Of a stretch of 64,000 nucleotides of DNA, positions 20,103-28,978 are shown in pieces. The stretch covers positions 196,095 to 260,094 of the forward strand of contig CAMLKG010000002.1 in the NCBI GenBank assembly GCA_946480695.1. Direction: 5' to 3'. The stretch is from an uncultured Cellvibrio sp. (lineage in GTDB: Bacteria > Pseudomonadota > Gammaproteobacteria > Pseudomonadales > Cellvibrionaceae). The notes below the pieces were generated by a model. That model ran no database searches and was not told where the DNA came from. It saw nothing but the letters and a program-made list of their open reading frames with translations. Made by a program: the position numbers and the translations under genes. Numbering within the stretch: the stretch's first letter is position 1; each line of letters begins with the position of its first letter.

Positions 20103-20471
20103 TCATTTCTCCTGGTGGTTGTTACCAAATAGATTGAGTTGGTCTCGGTGAGGGTCGAGGGGGTTGATGGTTAAAATTGGTTTAAACTTTTTCGGGATCG
20201 CAAACTCCAGCGGTGGCAATACGTATTCCGAAACAGGCAAGTTCACGTCAGGTGCGGGCGCGGCTGATTGGGTCAGCGTTGCGACAAACTCGGTGCAATA
20301 GCGACCACGCCAGCCACATGCCTCTATGTTTTGGCATTCGACGATTCCGTCCATGAATAGCGGGGAAATACGACGACTGGTTCTTACCCGAGCGTTGCTT
20401 TTGCAGTGCGGGCACTGGAATTGGTTGCGGTGACGCCCGTGCGTGATTTGCGCATTCGTGTTATCAGCCAT
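20103..20471 (-). CDS. ogr: Ogr/Delta-like zinc-finger late transcription activator
   Basis: A 122-residue protein whose first 65 residues match P2 Ogr and P4 Delta: FQCPHCKSNARVRTSR, then VECQNIEACGW, giving a four-cysteine zinc site and the conserved ARxRTSR segment. These proteins activate P2 late promoters by binding a TGT-N-ACA dyad and contacting RNA polymerase alpha. This one is longer than Ogr (72 residues) with a proline-rich C-terminal extension. In P2 ogr lies after D; here it is in the early operon. Three matching dyads are found at the late operons of this prophage. Confidence 0.88.
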   Translation of the reverse strand: MADNTNAQITHGRHRNQFQCPHCKSNARVRTSRRISPLFMDGIVECQNIEACGWRGRYCTEFVATLTQSAAPAPDVNLPVSEYVLPPLEFAIPKKFKPILTINPLDPHRDQLNLFGNNHQEK

Positions 20472-20481
20472 GGCCTTTTCC

Positions 20482-20730
20482 CTATATTGGCGATTCACCG
20501 GTGGCCAGCATTTCCAAACGCAATACATCGCCGGGCCTTGCGTTACTACCGGCCAGGCTTTTCCAAAACAAAAACGCGCCGTAAGCCCACTCCCGATAAA
20601 TTTCGGGGCTTTCGGTTTTTGATTGCCTGGAGTTGCTTAGCTGGACTAGCCGGATAATTTCGGCTTGGGCCTTGTAAGTAATGTGTGCGTAATCAACTGC
20701 GTTAGGGTTATTAACTTCTGTGTGTTCCAT
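20482..20730 (-). CDS. Hypothetical early phage protein
   Basis: An 82-residue acidic helical protein without recognised motifs. It lies between the BRO gene and the Ogr-like gene in the leftward operon, with short spacers, and is probably co-expressed with them. No membrane helix. Confidence 0.6.
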   Translation of the reverse strand: MEHTEVNNPNAVDYAHITYKAQAEIIRLVQLSNSRQSKTESPEIYREWAYGAFLFWKSLAGSNARPGDVLRLEMLATGESPI

Positions 20731-20739
20731 GGCTCACTC

Positions 20740-21297
20740 CTAATTCAATTGCAGTGGTAATTGTTTGGCCTCGCTCCCTAGCAAGGAGATGGCGGGCATG
20801 GGGCGGCCAATGAGGTTGTGCAGTTCGCGCAATTCGGCCAGTAAGGTCTCATGCAAAAATGCATCACGGGTTCGGGTGAGTTGGTGTGTAAGCGCTGACA
20901 TTTGCCGGGCAAGGGCAAGGCGCTCGCGGGCGGAGAAGGTGCCGTAAAAACCCTGGCGGCGGATGGTGGGAAGGACCTCTTCAAATATCCAATTGGCAAA
21001 CGCCTCCGCCTCGGGCTTTCTGGAGGAGAAGATGGTCTTATAAACGGCAGGCTCGGAGATAAAAATCACCTCACCATAGCCGCTTTGCCCCCGGAGATAT
21101 TGGAGGCTAATCCAGTTTTCAGGATAGTTTTTCAGGCTGTAGCTTCCTCTCCAACCGATTCCAAGGGCCGTAAATACATCAACAGCGCAAAACCAAGGCT
21201 CGCCGCGCTCATCAATGGCGGTGCGTACTTCACCCTCGGCAAACAAAAAGTGGTTTTTTAATGGGGTGATGCTATGTGGGGCAGGGCTGGTATTCAT
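20740..21297 (-). CDS. BRO-N domain protein (antirepressor-like)
   Basis: A 185-residue protein with a BRO-N domain in residues 20-120. The typical features are an early EVRTAIDERGEPWFCAVDV strand-helix segment, YGEVIFISEPAVYKTIFSSRK and the FANWIFEEVLPTIRRQG helix. BRO-N domains bind DNA, and in phages they are often antirepressors. The C-terminal 60 residues are helical and not recognised. It is the second gene of the leftward operon, next to the control region, which supports a regulatory role. Confidence 0.88.
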   Translation of the reverse strand: MNTSPAPHSITPLKNHFLFAEGEVRTAIDERGEPWFCAVDVFTALGIGWRGSYSLKNYPENWISLQYLRGQSGYGEVIFISEPAVYKTIFSSRKPEAEAFANWIFEEVLPTIRRQGFYGTFSARERLALARQMSALTHQLTRTRDAFLHETLLAELRELHNLIGRPMPAISLLGSEAKQLPLQLN

Positions 21298-21310
21298 CGG
21301 TAATTCCTTC

Positions 21311-21505
21311 TTAATGGCGAGATGGCTTCCTTACGGACTTATCTAAACGGGCGAGGCCATCTAGCACTAAACGGCGGCAAACGCTGGTCATACTGCGGTC
21401 CTCCGTTGCGGCGATGGCTTCAATGCGTGCGCGCTGCTCATCAGTGAGGGTCACCATTACGTGCGTACGTAAACGCTTCGGCCTGGTAGAGATTTTGGGA
21501 GTCAT
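21311..21505 (-). CDS. Ribbon-helix-helix transcription factor (Cox/Cro-like position)
   Basis: A 64-residue basic protein with a ribbon-helix-helix fold: a beta strand RTHVMVTLTDEQ followed by helices ARIEAIAATED and SMTSVCRRLVLDGLARL. It is the first gene of the early operon, divergent from the repressor, with the operators between them. Position suggests that it represses the lysogenic promoter, as Cox or Cro do, but its target is not known. Confidence 0.8.
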   Translation of the reverse strand: MTPKISTRPKRLRTHVMVTLTDEQRARIEAIAATEDRSMTSVCRRLVLDGLARLDKSVRKPSRH

Positions 21506-21523
21506 GGCTTAAAGTTCCTTAAC

Positions 21524-21562
21524 GTTGAACACAAACATACTTTAGTTCAACGGATGTTGAAC
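21524..21562. promoter_or_regulatory. Repressor/early-operon operators
   Basis: Three heptamers in the divergent control region: GTTGAAC (21524-21530), GTTCAAC (21545-21551) and GTTGAAC (21556-21562). The last two form the perfect palindrome GTTCAACGGATGTTGAAC. The first also pairs with the second as an inverted repeat. These are the probable binding sites of the repressor at 21589 or of the ribbon-helix-helix protein. Confidence 0.75.
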
Positions 21563-21588
21563 GTCAATATGATTTAAGGAGCGTTTTG

Positions 21589-21912
21589 TTGAACATTGGT
21601 GAGCGTATACGTGAGGAAAGGCTGCGTTTGGGGCTGAGTCAGGTTGATTTCGGGGGGATAACCCGTGTTAGTAAAACCACTCAATTCAATTACGAAAGTG
21701 GAGATCGAAGCCCCGATGCTAATTATTTAATGATGGCTGCAAATGCTGGGGTTGATGTGATGTACGTGTTGACCGGGGTTCGTACTGCTGGTGATGCTGC
21801 GAAGCTATCGCCGCGAGAAACTTTACTCTTGGATCATTTCAACAAGCTGTCCGAGGAAGATAGATGCGCAATTGAACGCTTAATATCTGTAATTCCGAAA
21901 CAGAAAAGTTAA
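21589..21912 (+). CDS. Phage repressor, XRE-family helix-turn-helix
   Basis: A 107-residue repressor with an N-terminal helix-turn-helix of the XRE type: IREERLRLGLSQVDFG, then VSKTTQFNYESGDRSPDA. A short C-terminal helical part probably makes dimers. It lacks a LexA-like peptidase domain, so prophage induction would not use RecA-stimulated self-cleavage as in lambda; P2 C (99 residues) is similar in size. The start is TTG; the codon at 21589 is 7 bp from AAGGAG, whereas a TTG at 21586 would be only 4 bp away. It is divergent from the early operon. Confidence 0.88.
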   Translation: MNIGERIREERLRLGLSQVDFGGITRVSKTTQFNYESGDRSPDANYLMMAANAGVDVMYVLTGVRTAGDAAKLSPRETLLLDHFNKLSEEDRCAIERLISVIPKQKS

Positions 21913-22140
21913 TTTAGAGCGATGTAAATGTGGCGAGGGAAATGGAAATGCATTAGGTTCCGGATCAAGCCCATTTATAATAAGAGTAACTGAGTGGGCT
22001 CGGGATCTCCGTAGAGAAAAGCTGATGGATTGAATCTTTTGGCCTATTCACCTATGTAAGTGGTCGTTCTTGGCCGAAACAATAAATAAAAACTACCGCT
22101 TAGCTCGGTATTTTAGAATCAATGAGGTTGGTCATCTGGA
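21913..22140 (+). other. Intergenic leader between repressor and kinase
   Basis: No gene is seen in this stretch of 228 bp. It contains an inverted repeat AGCCCA (21968-21973) and TGGGCT (21995-22000), which may end repressor transcription. It may also hold the promoter of the kinase gene. Confidence 0.35.
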
Positions 22141-23304
22141 ATGAATGTGGAAAATGCAATCGAAACTCATTATAGAAAGCTCGCCGATAGTCTGAGCAAT
22201 GAATATGAAAATTTATATGGTGCGATCAGTAACGGAAAGTTAAGAATTTTGTTCTCTACGCTTCATACGATACTGATTAAAACGTTTGATTCGATGAATG
22301 GAAGGTTACCCACTTCAGATCAGCCTGCCCATTTCTGGGCGCACCTGAGTCGAGAGCTGATTCAGGCTATTGAAATAACAGAAGCGTTAGAGCGGTCTCT
22401 GAAGCAATCTGAATATGCGTTTGTTATAGATGAATATTATAGAGAAAGACTCTCTTTCTGCAAAACATTTCTAAACAAAAGTGGCGGTAGCGCAATACCA
22501 CCTAATACTGAAAAAATGGAACTTTACTACACCGTTCCCATATTTTCTCCGCTCAACTCAATTGTTATCGAGGGCCAAAAGAGCGCTGCTAACCTGAGTT
22601 TAATTGGGGAAGGGTCCTACGCAAAGGTTTTCAAATATTTTGATGATTTTTATGTTAGGACGTTTGCATTAAAGCGTGCTAAAAAGGATCTAACCAAAAA
22701 AGAGCTGGAGAGATTCAGGCGTGAATATGACCAAATGAGATCGCTTAGCTCCCCATACATTTTAGAGGTATTTGGTTACAATGAGGCGAACAAAGAATAT
22801 GTAATGGAGTTTATGGATATATCCCTGCAAGACTACATTTCAACAAATAATGGTAACCTGTCCTTTCAAGAAAGAACAAGGTTGGGTCAGCAAATCATTA
22901 AGGCTTTCTCATACATACATTCAAAAAAAATTCTGCACAGAGATATAAGCCCAAAAAATATTCTGCTTAAAAAATACGATGATGTAATGGTTGTGAAAAT
23001 TGCGGATTTCGGTTTGGTTAAGGTCGTTGAAAGCGATTTAACATCGGTAAACACCGATTTTAAGGGATACTTTAATGACCCTGAGTTAGTAGTAGAAGGA
23101 TTTGATAAGTACAACGTTCTGCATGAGACTTACGCTCTTACTCGCATTCTATACTTTGTATTAACTGGAAGAACTCGTACCGACAAGGTACCCGCCAGTA
23201 TGAAGGACTTCATTGATCGGGGGCTCAGCAGCGATAAAGGTCTAAGGTTTAAAAGTATTGATGAGCTGGGTCAGGCCTTTCAAAATATCAACCCTCTTTA
23301 TTGA
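22141..23304 (+). CDS. Ser/Thr protein kinase, prophage cargo
   Basis: A 387-residue protein. The C-terminal part (about 150-385) is a complete eukaryotic-type kinase: glycine loop GEGSYAKV at 156-163, Lys178 in FALKRA, catalytic HRD at 266-268 with Asn273, and DFG at 289-291. The usual APE is DPE. All catalytic residues are present. The first 145 residues are helical and unrecognised. It sits between the repressor and gene D, on the repressor's strand. Its AT-rich sequence differs from its neighbours, which suggests separate acquisition. Kinases at such sites may act in abortive infection, but that role is inferred here. Confidence 0.9.
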   Translation: MNVENAIETHYRKLADSLSNEYENLYGAISNGKLRILFSTLHTILIKTFDSMNGRLPTSDQPAHFWAHLSRELIQAIEITEALERSLKQSEYAFVIDEYYRERLSFCKTFLNKSGGSAIPPNTEKMELYYTVPIFSPLNSIVIEGQKSAANLSLIGEGSYAKVFKYFDDFYVRTFALKRAKKDLTKKELERFRREYDQMRSLSSPYILEVFGYNEANKEYVMEFMDISLQDYISTNNGNLSFQERTRLGQQIIKAFSYIHSKKILHRDISPKNILLKKYDDVMVVKIADFGLVKVVESDLTSVNTDFKGYFNDPELVVEGFDKYNVLHETYALTRILYFVLTGRTRTDKVPASMKDFIDRGLSSDKGLRFKSIDELGQAFQNINPLY

Positions 23305-23531
23305 CGTACAGAGGTATAAAAGTACCAAGGGACCGGCAAAATAAGCTCAATCAAATTGCAACCCGCTACGCTCGCTCCCATGAACTGGTACAATACTGCT
23401 TGGCTTTCAGATACGATAGCGTGCAGTTTGGCTGTGCTAGGAAAGCGGAATGTCATTTGAAAATGGATGTCAACAAAAACGTATTGTTTGGAGTGCAAAT
23501 CAACAACCGCATCAACTTTGAAGTGACCGGC

Positions 23532-24383
23532 ATGGAATTTTTGTCTGCTTTTACAAATTTGTTTTCCAAGACGTTGTGTTGGTTGACAGCTAATCCTGGA
23601 GTGTTTGCGGCGTTCGTAGCGTTGGGTGGGGTTATACTCTCAACATTCATCGGCTATATGGGCGTAAGTAGAACAATTAAGGCGACTGATGAGCGAGAAG
23701 CTAAAAAGCTTAATGCGGATATAGGCCACAAGGATAAAGAACGCGAGATTGCACTTAGAAAAGAAGTCTATATGGAGACTGCAAGCGGGATGATTTCCGC
23801 TCAAAAATATCTGGCGAAATTGGCAGATGAAAGTAATTTAAAGAAAAATTCCGTTGATCAACTCGATAAGTTTTTTGCGGCGGTGGCAAAAATCGAAATA
23901 GTCGGAACGAACGAGACGATTGAAAAAGTTGATTCGGTGTTGCGCCAGTTCAATGAATCGCATTTCGCACTTCTGCGCGGAGCGATCCAAATAAAAGACA
24001 TGGAAAATAAGTTAAGAGTTACGAGAGAGGAAATAGGATTTGAATATGATACTTACCATCGAATTGTGGCACTTTCAACAAATGAGCAGATCAAACAGGA
24101 CTCCGGTCTTGTGCAAATCCACAATAATATTGTCGCACTTGGGCAGAAGGTTAGTGATTTGGAAAAAGCGCTGCCAAATGTTAGGCTTTCATTTCAAAAG
24201 AAATGTATGGCAGAGGCGCTGAAGGTAGCACGCTTAGTCTACCCTGCGGTGATTGCAATCAGGTCAGAGCTGCATCTCACAATCGACGCCGAAAGATATG
24301 AAGCTTTAAAAGTTTCGTCACTTGAAAAAGCTCAGAGCGATTTCGATGATTTGGTGAATGATTTAAGCAGCGACTTAAGCTAA
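23532..24383 (+). CDS. Membrane-anchored coiled-coil protein, partner of kinase?
   Basis: A 283-residue protein with one membrane helix near residues 18-42 (PGVFAAFVALGGVILSTFIGY) and a long cytoplasmic helical region with coiled-coil character. No enzyme motif is seen. The reading frame stays open upstream to the end of the kinase gene, but that extension does not look like protein, so I place the start at 23532; ATG at 23463 is a possible alternative. It follows the kinase on the same strand and may form a kinase-membrane pair. It converges on gene D. Confidence 0.65.
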   Translation: MEFLSAFTNLFSKTLCWLTANPGVFAAFVALGGVILSTFIGYMGVSRTIKATDEREAKKLNADIGHKDKEREIALRKEVYMETASGMISAQKYLAKLADESNLKKNSVDQLDKFFAAVAKIEIVGTNETIEKVDSVLRQFNESHFALLRGAIQIKDMENKLRVTREEIGFEYDTYHRIVALSTNEQIKQDSGLVQIHNNIVALGQKVSDLEKALPNVRLSFQKKCMAEALKVARLVYPAVIAIRSELHLTIDAERYEALKVSSLEKAQSDFDDLVNDLSSDLS

Positions 24384-24584
24384 TTTGTGATCCATCAGCC
24401 CGCGGCGGGGGGTACAGAACTTCGTTTTTTATCTTTTCCTTTTCTACGAGCAAATCAACAGTAGGCATCTGTGGTGCCAAGTCTGTGCTTCGCGAATGGG
24501 TATAAATCGGTTGTGAAAAACCCTTTATTCGACACTTTAAGCTACAACGTAATCGTTCAAAATGTGCTGTGGCGAAGGTTCGCT

Positions 24585-25679
24585 TTAGGTCAGAGCTGAG
24601 TCTGTCTGTGTTGAGCCTGGAATGGAATGCGCCACATCAGATTGAGTCCCTAAAAATCGGTTAGCAGTGTTCATTGGTTCCGCTTCAATGAATGATGTTA
24701 GCCCTTGGTCATTAAGTGTATGCACTGCCGATGTGACACTCCATAGTGTCGCTTGGAGTGGGCTTATAAATCCATATAGCCGCAAAGGTGTTTCTGCCAT
24801 AAGTTCAGTCCTCCCTCTTGTTAAAGTGAAGCTTAAAGATTTATTGGCTCTTGCCAGGCGTTCAAGCTCCGCTTGTGCTCCTCGACGGGCTTCCTCTTCA
24901 TTTGCATAGGTTTGTTTTAATTCCTTTGACCTTTCGGTTGTGCCAATAATCACTTTGTTCCGCTTAGCCCCCGAAATATCATTCCAGTAAACAATTATGC
25001 CGGTATAGGCATCGCGTGTTAGCTCGCGGTAATTGAATGATGAGCAATCGGTAAGATTTATTTGCTCCGTTGGTAGTCGTTTTCCGCTAGCGCTGAGTCC
25101 TTTGCCAACAATGATGAACAACAAGGTTTTATTTTTTACGCTGACCATGCCGTTGTAATTTTCTGCCATGCGTGACAGTAGTGATATGTCGCTCTCCCCG
25201 GTTTGGTCAATATGCTTGATGCGAATACCTTTTAAACCAGCGCTTACATGGGATTTCAAGCCGTGTTCCTTCGCAATTTGGTCCACTAATTCACCCAGGG
25301 CAATGTCGTCAAAGCTGCGTGACTTTGCGCTGCTAAGCCCATATTGAGTGGTCGCCCGGAGGTCAGCACTGGTGGCGGTAAGGGTTAATTTATTAGGCGC
25401 ACCGGAGTATTCAAGTTCACTGACTAGATAAATGCCTTTGTCAGTTAAGGGTTCACCCTTCCAGCCCAGTGCTAGGTGTACTTCAGCGTTAAGTGGCGGT
25501 AGCTCCAAGTCGCAAGTTGAGTCTTGCAGTTCAATTTGCAGCATATCTCCATCCAATCCACGGGAATCGGTTACGGAAAGCGATATCAAGCGGTTGCTTA
25601 TAATTGATGAGATATCTTTTCCGTTTACGATTAAACGAAAATCCGGGGTTTTTATTTCGGAATTAAATAGGTTATTCAT
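24585..25679 (-). CDS. D: P2 gpD-like tail hub protein
   Basis: A 364-residue gpD homologue, the baseplate hub protein of the P2 tail (related to T4 gp27). The start, PDFRLIVNGKDISS, and a HVSAGLKGIRIKHIDQTGESD segment are typical of the family. It overlaps gpU by 4 bp and is the last gene of the sheath-tube-tape operon. In P2 ogr follows D; here it is not next to it. Confidence 0.92.
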   Translation of the reverse strand: MNNLFNSEIKTPDFRLIVNGKDISSIISNRLISLSVTDSRGLDGDMLQIELQDSTCDLELPPLNAEVHLALGWKGEPLTDKGIYLVSELEYSGAPNKLTLTATSADLRATTQYGLSSAKSRSFDDIALGELVDQIAKEHGLKSHVSAGLKGIRIKHIDQTGESDISLLSRMAENYNGMVSVKNKTLLFIIVGKGLSASGKRLPTEQINLTDCSSFNYRELTRDAYTGIIVYWNDISGAKRNKVIIGTTERSKELKQTYANEEEARRGAQAELERLARANKSLSFTLTRGRTELMAETPLRLYGFISPLQATLWSVTSAVHTLNDQGLTSFIEAEPMNTANRFLGTQSDVAHSIPGSTQTDSALT

Positions 25680-26170
25680 AATTGCGGAATCACTGAGCTG
25701 ATGGCATTGCGTGCTTTGTTGAGTGGGCCAGCCAATAAGCCGGAGGCGGCCAGTAGTGCGGCATTGGTGGCGGTGCCGAGTAAATCCAGTCGCTTTTGGT
25801 CCACGCGCACCAGGTTAATGCTGAAATCAATTTTTTGCGGTACGCCGTCACGCAACAACAGGCTACTGGTTTCACTGATGCTGGTAATTGACCAGAAGCC
25901 ATACATGCGGCCACTGCCTTCAATGAGTGGCCAAGCTTTACCTTGCTCGGCCATTACCCGCACCAAATCCAAGGAAACTCGGCCGCCGGTTATCTCGGTG
26001 TAAACACTGCCACTTAGTGTGAGAGTGTCTTCATCCGGCCCGATGAACTGATACACCGGGCGGTGGTTGATAGGCGATTGGGAGGGTAACCGCCAGCCGG
26101 TTTGTCGTTGTGCCTGGTCGTAGGGTGTGGTGCGCAAGTCGAATACGAAAAACCCTAAAGTCATCATCAT
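25676..26170 (-). CDS. U: P2 gpU-like tail protein
   Basis: A 164-residue protein of the gpU family. The pattern MTLGFFVFDLRTTPY-Q, then WRLPSQSPINHRPVYQF and GRMYGFWSI, is clear. It probably links the tail terminator or baseplate with the tube. Three ATG codons are present at the start; the first (26170) is used here. It lies between T and D with overlaps of 4 bp downstream and 11 bp spacing upstream. Confidence 0.92.
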   Translation of the reverse strand: MMMTLGFFVFDLRTTPYDQAQRQTGWRLPSQSPINHRPVYQFIGPDEDTLTLSGSVYTEITGGRVSLDLVRVMAEQGKAWPLIEGSGRMYGFWSITSISETSSLLLRDGVPQKIDFSINLVRVDQKRLDLLGTATNAALLAASGLLAGPLNKARNAISSVIPQL

Positions 26171-26181
26171 GGCGGTGCCCC

Positions 26182-28773
26182 TCAGTCGTTATCAAAAAGT
26201 TTGGCGCGGTGCTGCCGCTGTTTGTGCCGGTCGCGCTCATGCAACACACGCTCTATTTGCGCCGCTATGGCGCGTTCGTCCATGCCGGGTGCCGGATGTA
26301 TCACGATGGTGATGGTGTCGCCCATAAGCGAAGCAGGAGCGTTTGCCGGCTTGAGGATACTGGAAGGACTGGTGGCCGCGACAGAGCCTGCCATCAATAG
26401 GCCGGTGCTTGCCGCTGTGACTTGTTTGGCGATGATGTTGACGCGTTGCATTGTCGGGTTTTGTTGCCTCTGCAAACCTTGCTGGTAGCCTTGTAAGGTG
26501 TTGATCCCCAGTTCCGCAAATACCCGGCTGGGTGAATGGATGCCGAGGGTGTCTTTAAACCAGGTAATCGCGTTGGTACCCAAGTTGATTACGCTGTTTT
26601 TCAATTGCTCCATCCCACCCATTAGACCGCCCAGCAAACCGTCCACAATCGCGCCTCCCAGGGTTTTGAACTTGTCGGGTACTTCGATACCCATTTGTTC
26701 CAAACCGAAGATTACGCCCTTGTAAATGAGATTCAGGGGCGACCAGTCCAGCAGCAGCTTGGTAATTCCAAAAATGCCCTGGTCGAATGCGGCTTTTACA
26801 TCGGCCCATAACCCGGAAAACCAACCTTTGATCGGTTCCCAATTTTTCCAAATCAGGTAGGCACCACCGGCGATGGCGGTAATCAATAAACCAATCGGGT
26901 TCAGTAGCAATAACCGCCCCAGCCAAAGCAGCACAGTGCCGACCAATTTCAGCGGGCCGCCCAAGCCCATTGCGAGTTTTCCAAACGCTGAGATAGCCAC
27001 CAGGGAATTACCCAGCGCAAAACCGAATACACCCAGCACTGTGACGGTGGCCAATAAAATCGCTCCCCATTTAGCGATGCTGGCGGTGAGTTCCGGATTC
27101 TGTTTGATCCATTGGCCAATGCTGCGAATGAATTGGATGAGCTCGGGCAATTGCTGATTGACGGTTGGCAATAAAATGCTGGCCGCTTCCAGTTTGAGTT
27201 CATCCACACTGATCTGGAATTGGTCGAGTTGCTTTTGTGTGGTTTCCATGCGCTTTAACCAATCCGCATCGATCATGCCGTTTGACGATAGGGCACCTGT
27301 GCGGATTTGTTGCATTTGTTGAGCATTTGCAATTGCCGGGCGGATAAAACTCATGGCTTGCATATCGCGGAATAAATCACCCAGGGCGAACGCTGAACTT
27401 AATTGCTCCAAGGAGGCCTGGCGCTCCACATCATTGTTAAGCTTCATAGCGGCATTAAACTGTTTTAACGCGTCGGCGCCTTTGGTCCTCATGTACTCGC
27501 TAATCAACTGCAATGAGCCTTGCAATGGGCTAACCCCATTCGCGCTTAATTCGGTCAGGCGCGCTTTTAAATCGATCCCTGCATCGTTGAAATTTTTAAT
27601 GGTCTCCGGAGCCGTAATTTTGCTGAGGTAGTTTTTTAAGTTATTGGCGGCTTCATCGGCGGTACCTGCACCCAGGCGAGCGATTTGCAATGCCGATCCC
27701 AACTCGGCAACGGCGTTGCGCCCGGTGCTGCCCAGGGCGGCCATCATTGGGCTTAGTTGTGGCAACCACTTGGCCATGTCTCTAATTTCGAATGAGCCTT
27801 CCTTGCCGGCGTAGGCGAGGGTATCCAATGAGGGGGCGATATCTCCTACGGCAACATTTAAATTTTTCCGTAGGGAAATGATTAAGTTACCCAAGTCGCT
27901 CATGTCTGAATTGGTGGCCACACTGCTCTTGGCGAGGATCGCCGAGTAATAATTCAGGTCTTTGGCCTGGGTAATGCCGTTGGCAACCAATACGCTCAGG
28001 CCCGAGGAAATCTGATCGGTGAATTGACCGAACTTTTCCGCATCGATCCGGATTTGTTGGCCAAGTGCGGTTTCTTCCTCGCGCGATAAGTCGCCGATGA
28101 TCGCCATATCGCGCAGGGCCGCTTCAAAGCCCACACCGGGGCCGAGGATACTGGCCCCACGGGTTAGGGCGGCTTGCCCGCCATAGGCGGCACCGGCGCC
28201 AATGAGGGCGGTTTTAACACCGGTGCTTTGCGCCTTTTGTAGGCTCACCTGAATGCGCCTGGCGCGCTCCTGTTGCCGATTCAGTGCGGCCATATTTTCT
28301 TTTTGCTTAATCAGGTTTGCCGTGGCTTTACCGATATCGCTGGCGAGCTTCTTTTGGCTGTCTGCAAACTTGGCGGTGTCAAAACCCGCTTCTTTTAGTT
28401 GCTTACGATGTGTTGCAAACACTACGCGAAGGTCTTTTGTTTTGACGGTGAGGTCGCGTACAGCCTCATTGGCCTTGGTGAATTCCTTGCGCCAGGTAGC
28501 GTTAACCTCTTGCCCGTTTTTTTGGGCGAGCGCCATGGTCCGCACCTTTTCCCGGGCCTCGGCCAGGGCTTTGGCATTGTTATCCAATGCAGTTTTTACC
28601 TTGATAAACCCGGAAACATTTTTCTGGACTGCATCCAACTGCTTTTTTTGCTGATGAGCCGCTTTCAACGCACTGGCTAATTCCTTGTTGCCGCGCGTAA
28701 TGGTTTTGAGTACGCGTGTGGCTTTATCAACCGCATCCAGCACAATTTTTAATTGAAGGTCGCGTGACGACAT
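26182..28773 (-). CDS. T: P2 gpT-like tail tape measure protein
   Basis: An 863-residue tape measure protein. The N-terminal third is predicted coiled coil rich in Lys, Ala and Gln. The middle has the family signature of hydrophobic segments, including LATVTVLGVFGFALGNSLVA and LLLNPIGLLITAIAG, which probably cross the inner membrane at DNA entry. It sets tail length, so the tail should be about P2-sized (P2 T has 815 residues). I chose ATG at 28773; an in-frame extension to 28833 would overlap the E' region. Confidence 0.92.
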   Translation of the reverse strand: MSSRDLQLKIVLDAVDKATRVLKTITRGNKELASALKAAHQQKKQLDAVQKNVSGFIKVKTALDNNAKALAEAREKVRTMALAQKNGQEVNATWRKEFTKANEAVRDLTVKTKDLRVVFATHRKQLKEAGFDTAKFADSQKKLASDIGKATANLIKQKENMAALNRQQERARRIQVSLQKAQSTGVKTALIGAGAAYGGQAALTRGASILGPGVGFEAALRDMAIIGDLSREEETALGQQIRIDAEKFGQFTDQISSGLSVLVANGITQAKDLNYYSAILAKSSVATNSDMSDLGNLIISLRKNLNVAVGDIAPSLDTLAYAGKEGSFEIRDMAKWLPQLSPMMAALGSTGRNAVAELGSALQIARLGAGTADEAANNLKNYLSKITAPETIKNFNDAGIDLKARLTELSANGVSPLQGSLQLISEYMRTKGADALKQFNAAMKLNNDVERQASLEQLSSAFALGDLFRDMQAMSFIRPAIANAQQMQQIRTGALSSNGMIDADWLKRMETTQKQLDQFQISVDELKLEAASILLPTVNQQLPELIQFIRSIGQWIKQNPELTASIAKWGAILLATVTVLGVFGFALGNSLVAISAFGKLAMGLGGPLKLVGTVLLWLGRLLLLNPIGLLITAIAGGAYLIWKNWEPIKGWFSGLWADVKAAFDQGIFGITKLLLDWSPLNLIYKGVIFGLEQMGIEVPDKFKTLGGAIVDGLLGGLMGGMEQLKNSVINLGTNAITWFKDTLGIHSPSRVFAELGINTLQGYQQGLQRQQNPTMQRVNIIAKQVTAASTGLLMAGSVAATSPSSILKPANAPASLMGDTITIVIHPAPGMDERAIAAQIERVLHERDRHKQRQHRAKLFDND

Positions 28774-28813
28774 AAGGCACCGGTTAATAATTTTGTGAGA
28801 ATACCGAGCGCGT

Positions 28814-28978
28814 TTAGCTATCGCTATTAACACGCTCGGCGGCGAGTTGTCGCCATTGCATGAGTTCTTGCAGTGAAAGGGGGCAGAGTTCCGATAGCGG
28901 CCAGTGGAACACCGCCGCTATGTCCGCCATGGCGTCCTCTACTCGGTGTGGGATTGCTCCAACACCGCTTTCGGAGCC
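28814..28978 (-). CDS. E': gpE' frameshift extension of tail chaperone
   Basis: A 54-codon stretch in the -1 frame relative to gpE, ending at TAA (28814-28816). It is reached from gpE by slippage at a T-TTT-TTG heptamer and would give an E+E' protein of 139 residues. The sequence WPLSELCPLSLQELMQWRQ matches the helical E' pattern in P2. This two-protein set is the tail assembly chaperone. It overlaps the end of gpE. Confidence 0.85.
   Translation of the reverse strand, partial: GSESGVGAIPHRVEDAMADIAAVFHWPLSELCPLSLQELMQWRQLAAERVNSDS

Noticed and set aside
23301..23531. N-terminal extension of the membrane protein up to the kinase stop
   Set aside because: The translated extension lacks protein-like composition and would place 77 residues before the natural-looking start; TTG start without a good ribosome site.
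24403..24430. Terminator between the membrane protein and gene D
   Set aside because: The GC-rich stretch gives only a four-base stem with a three-base loop, and the T-run is not adjacent.
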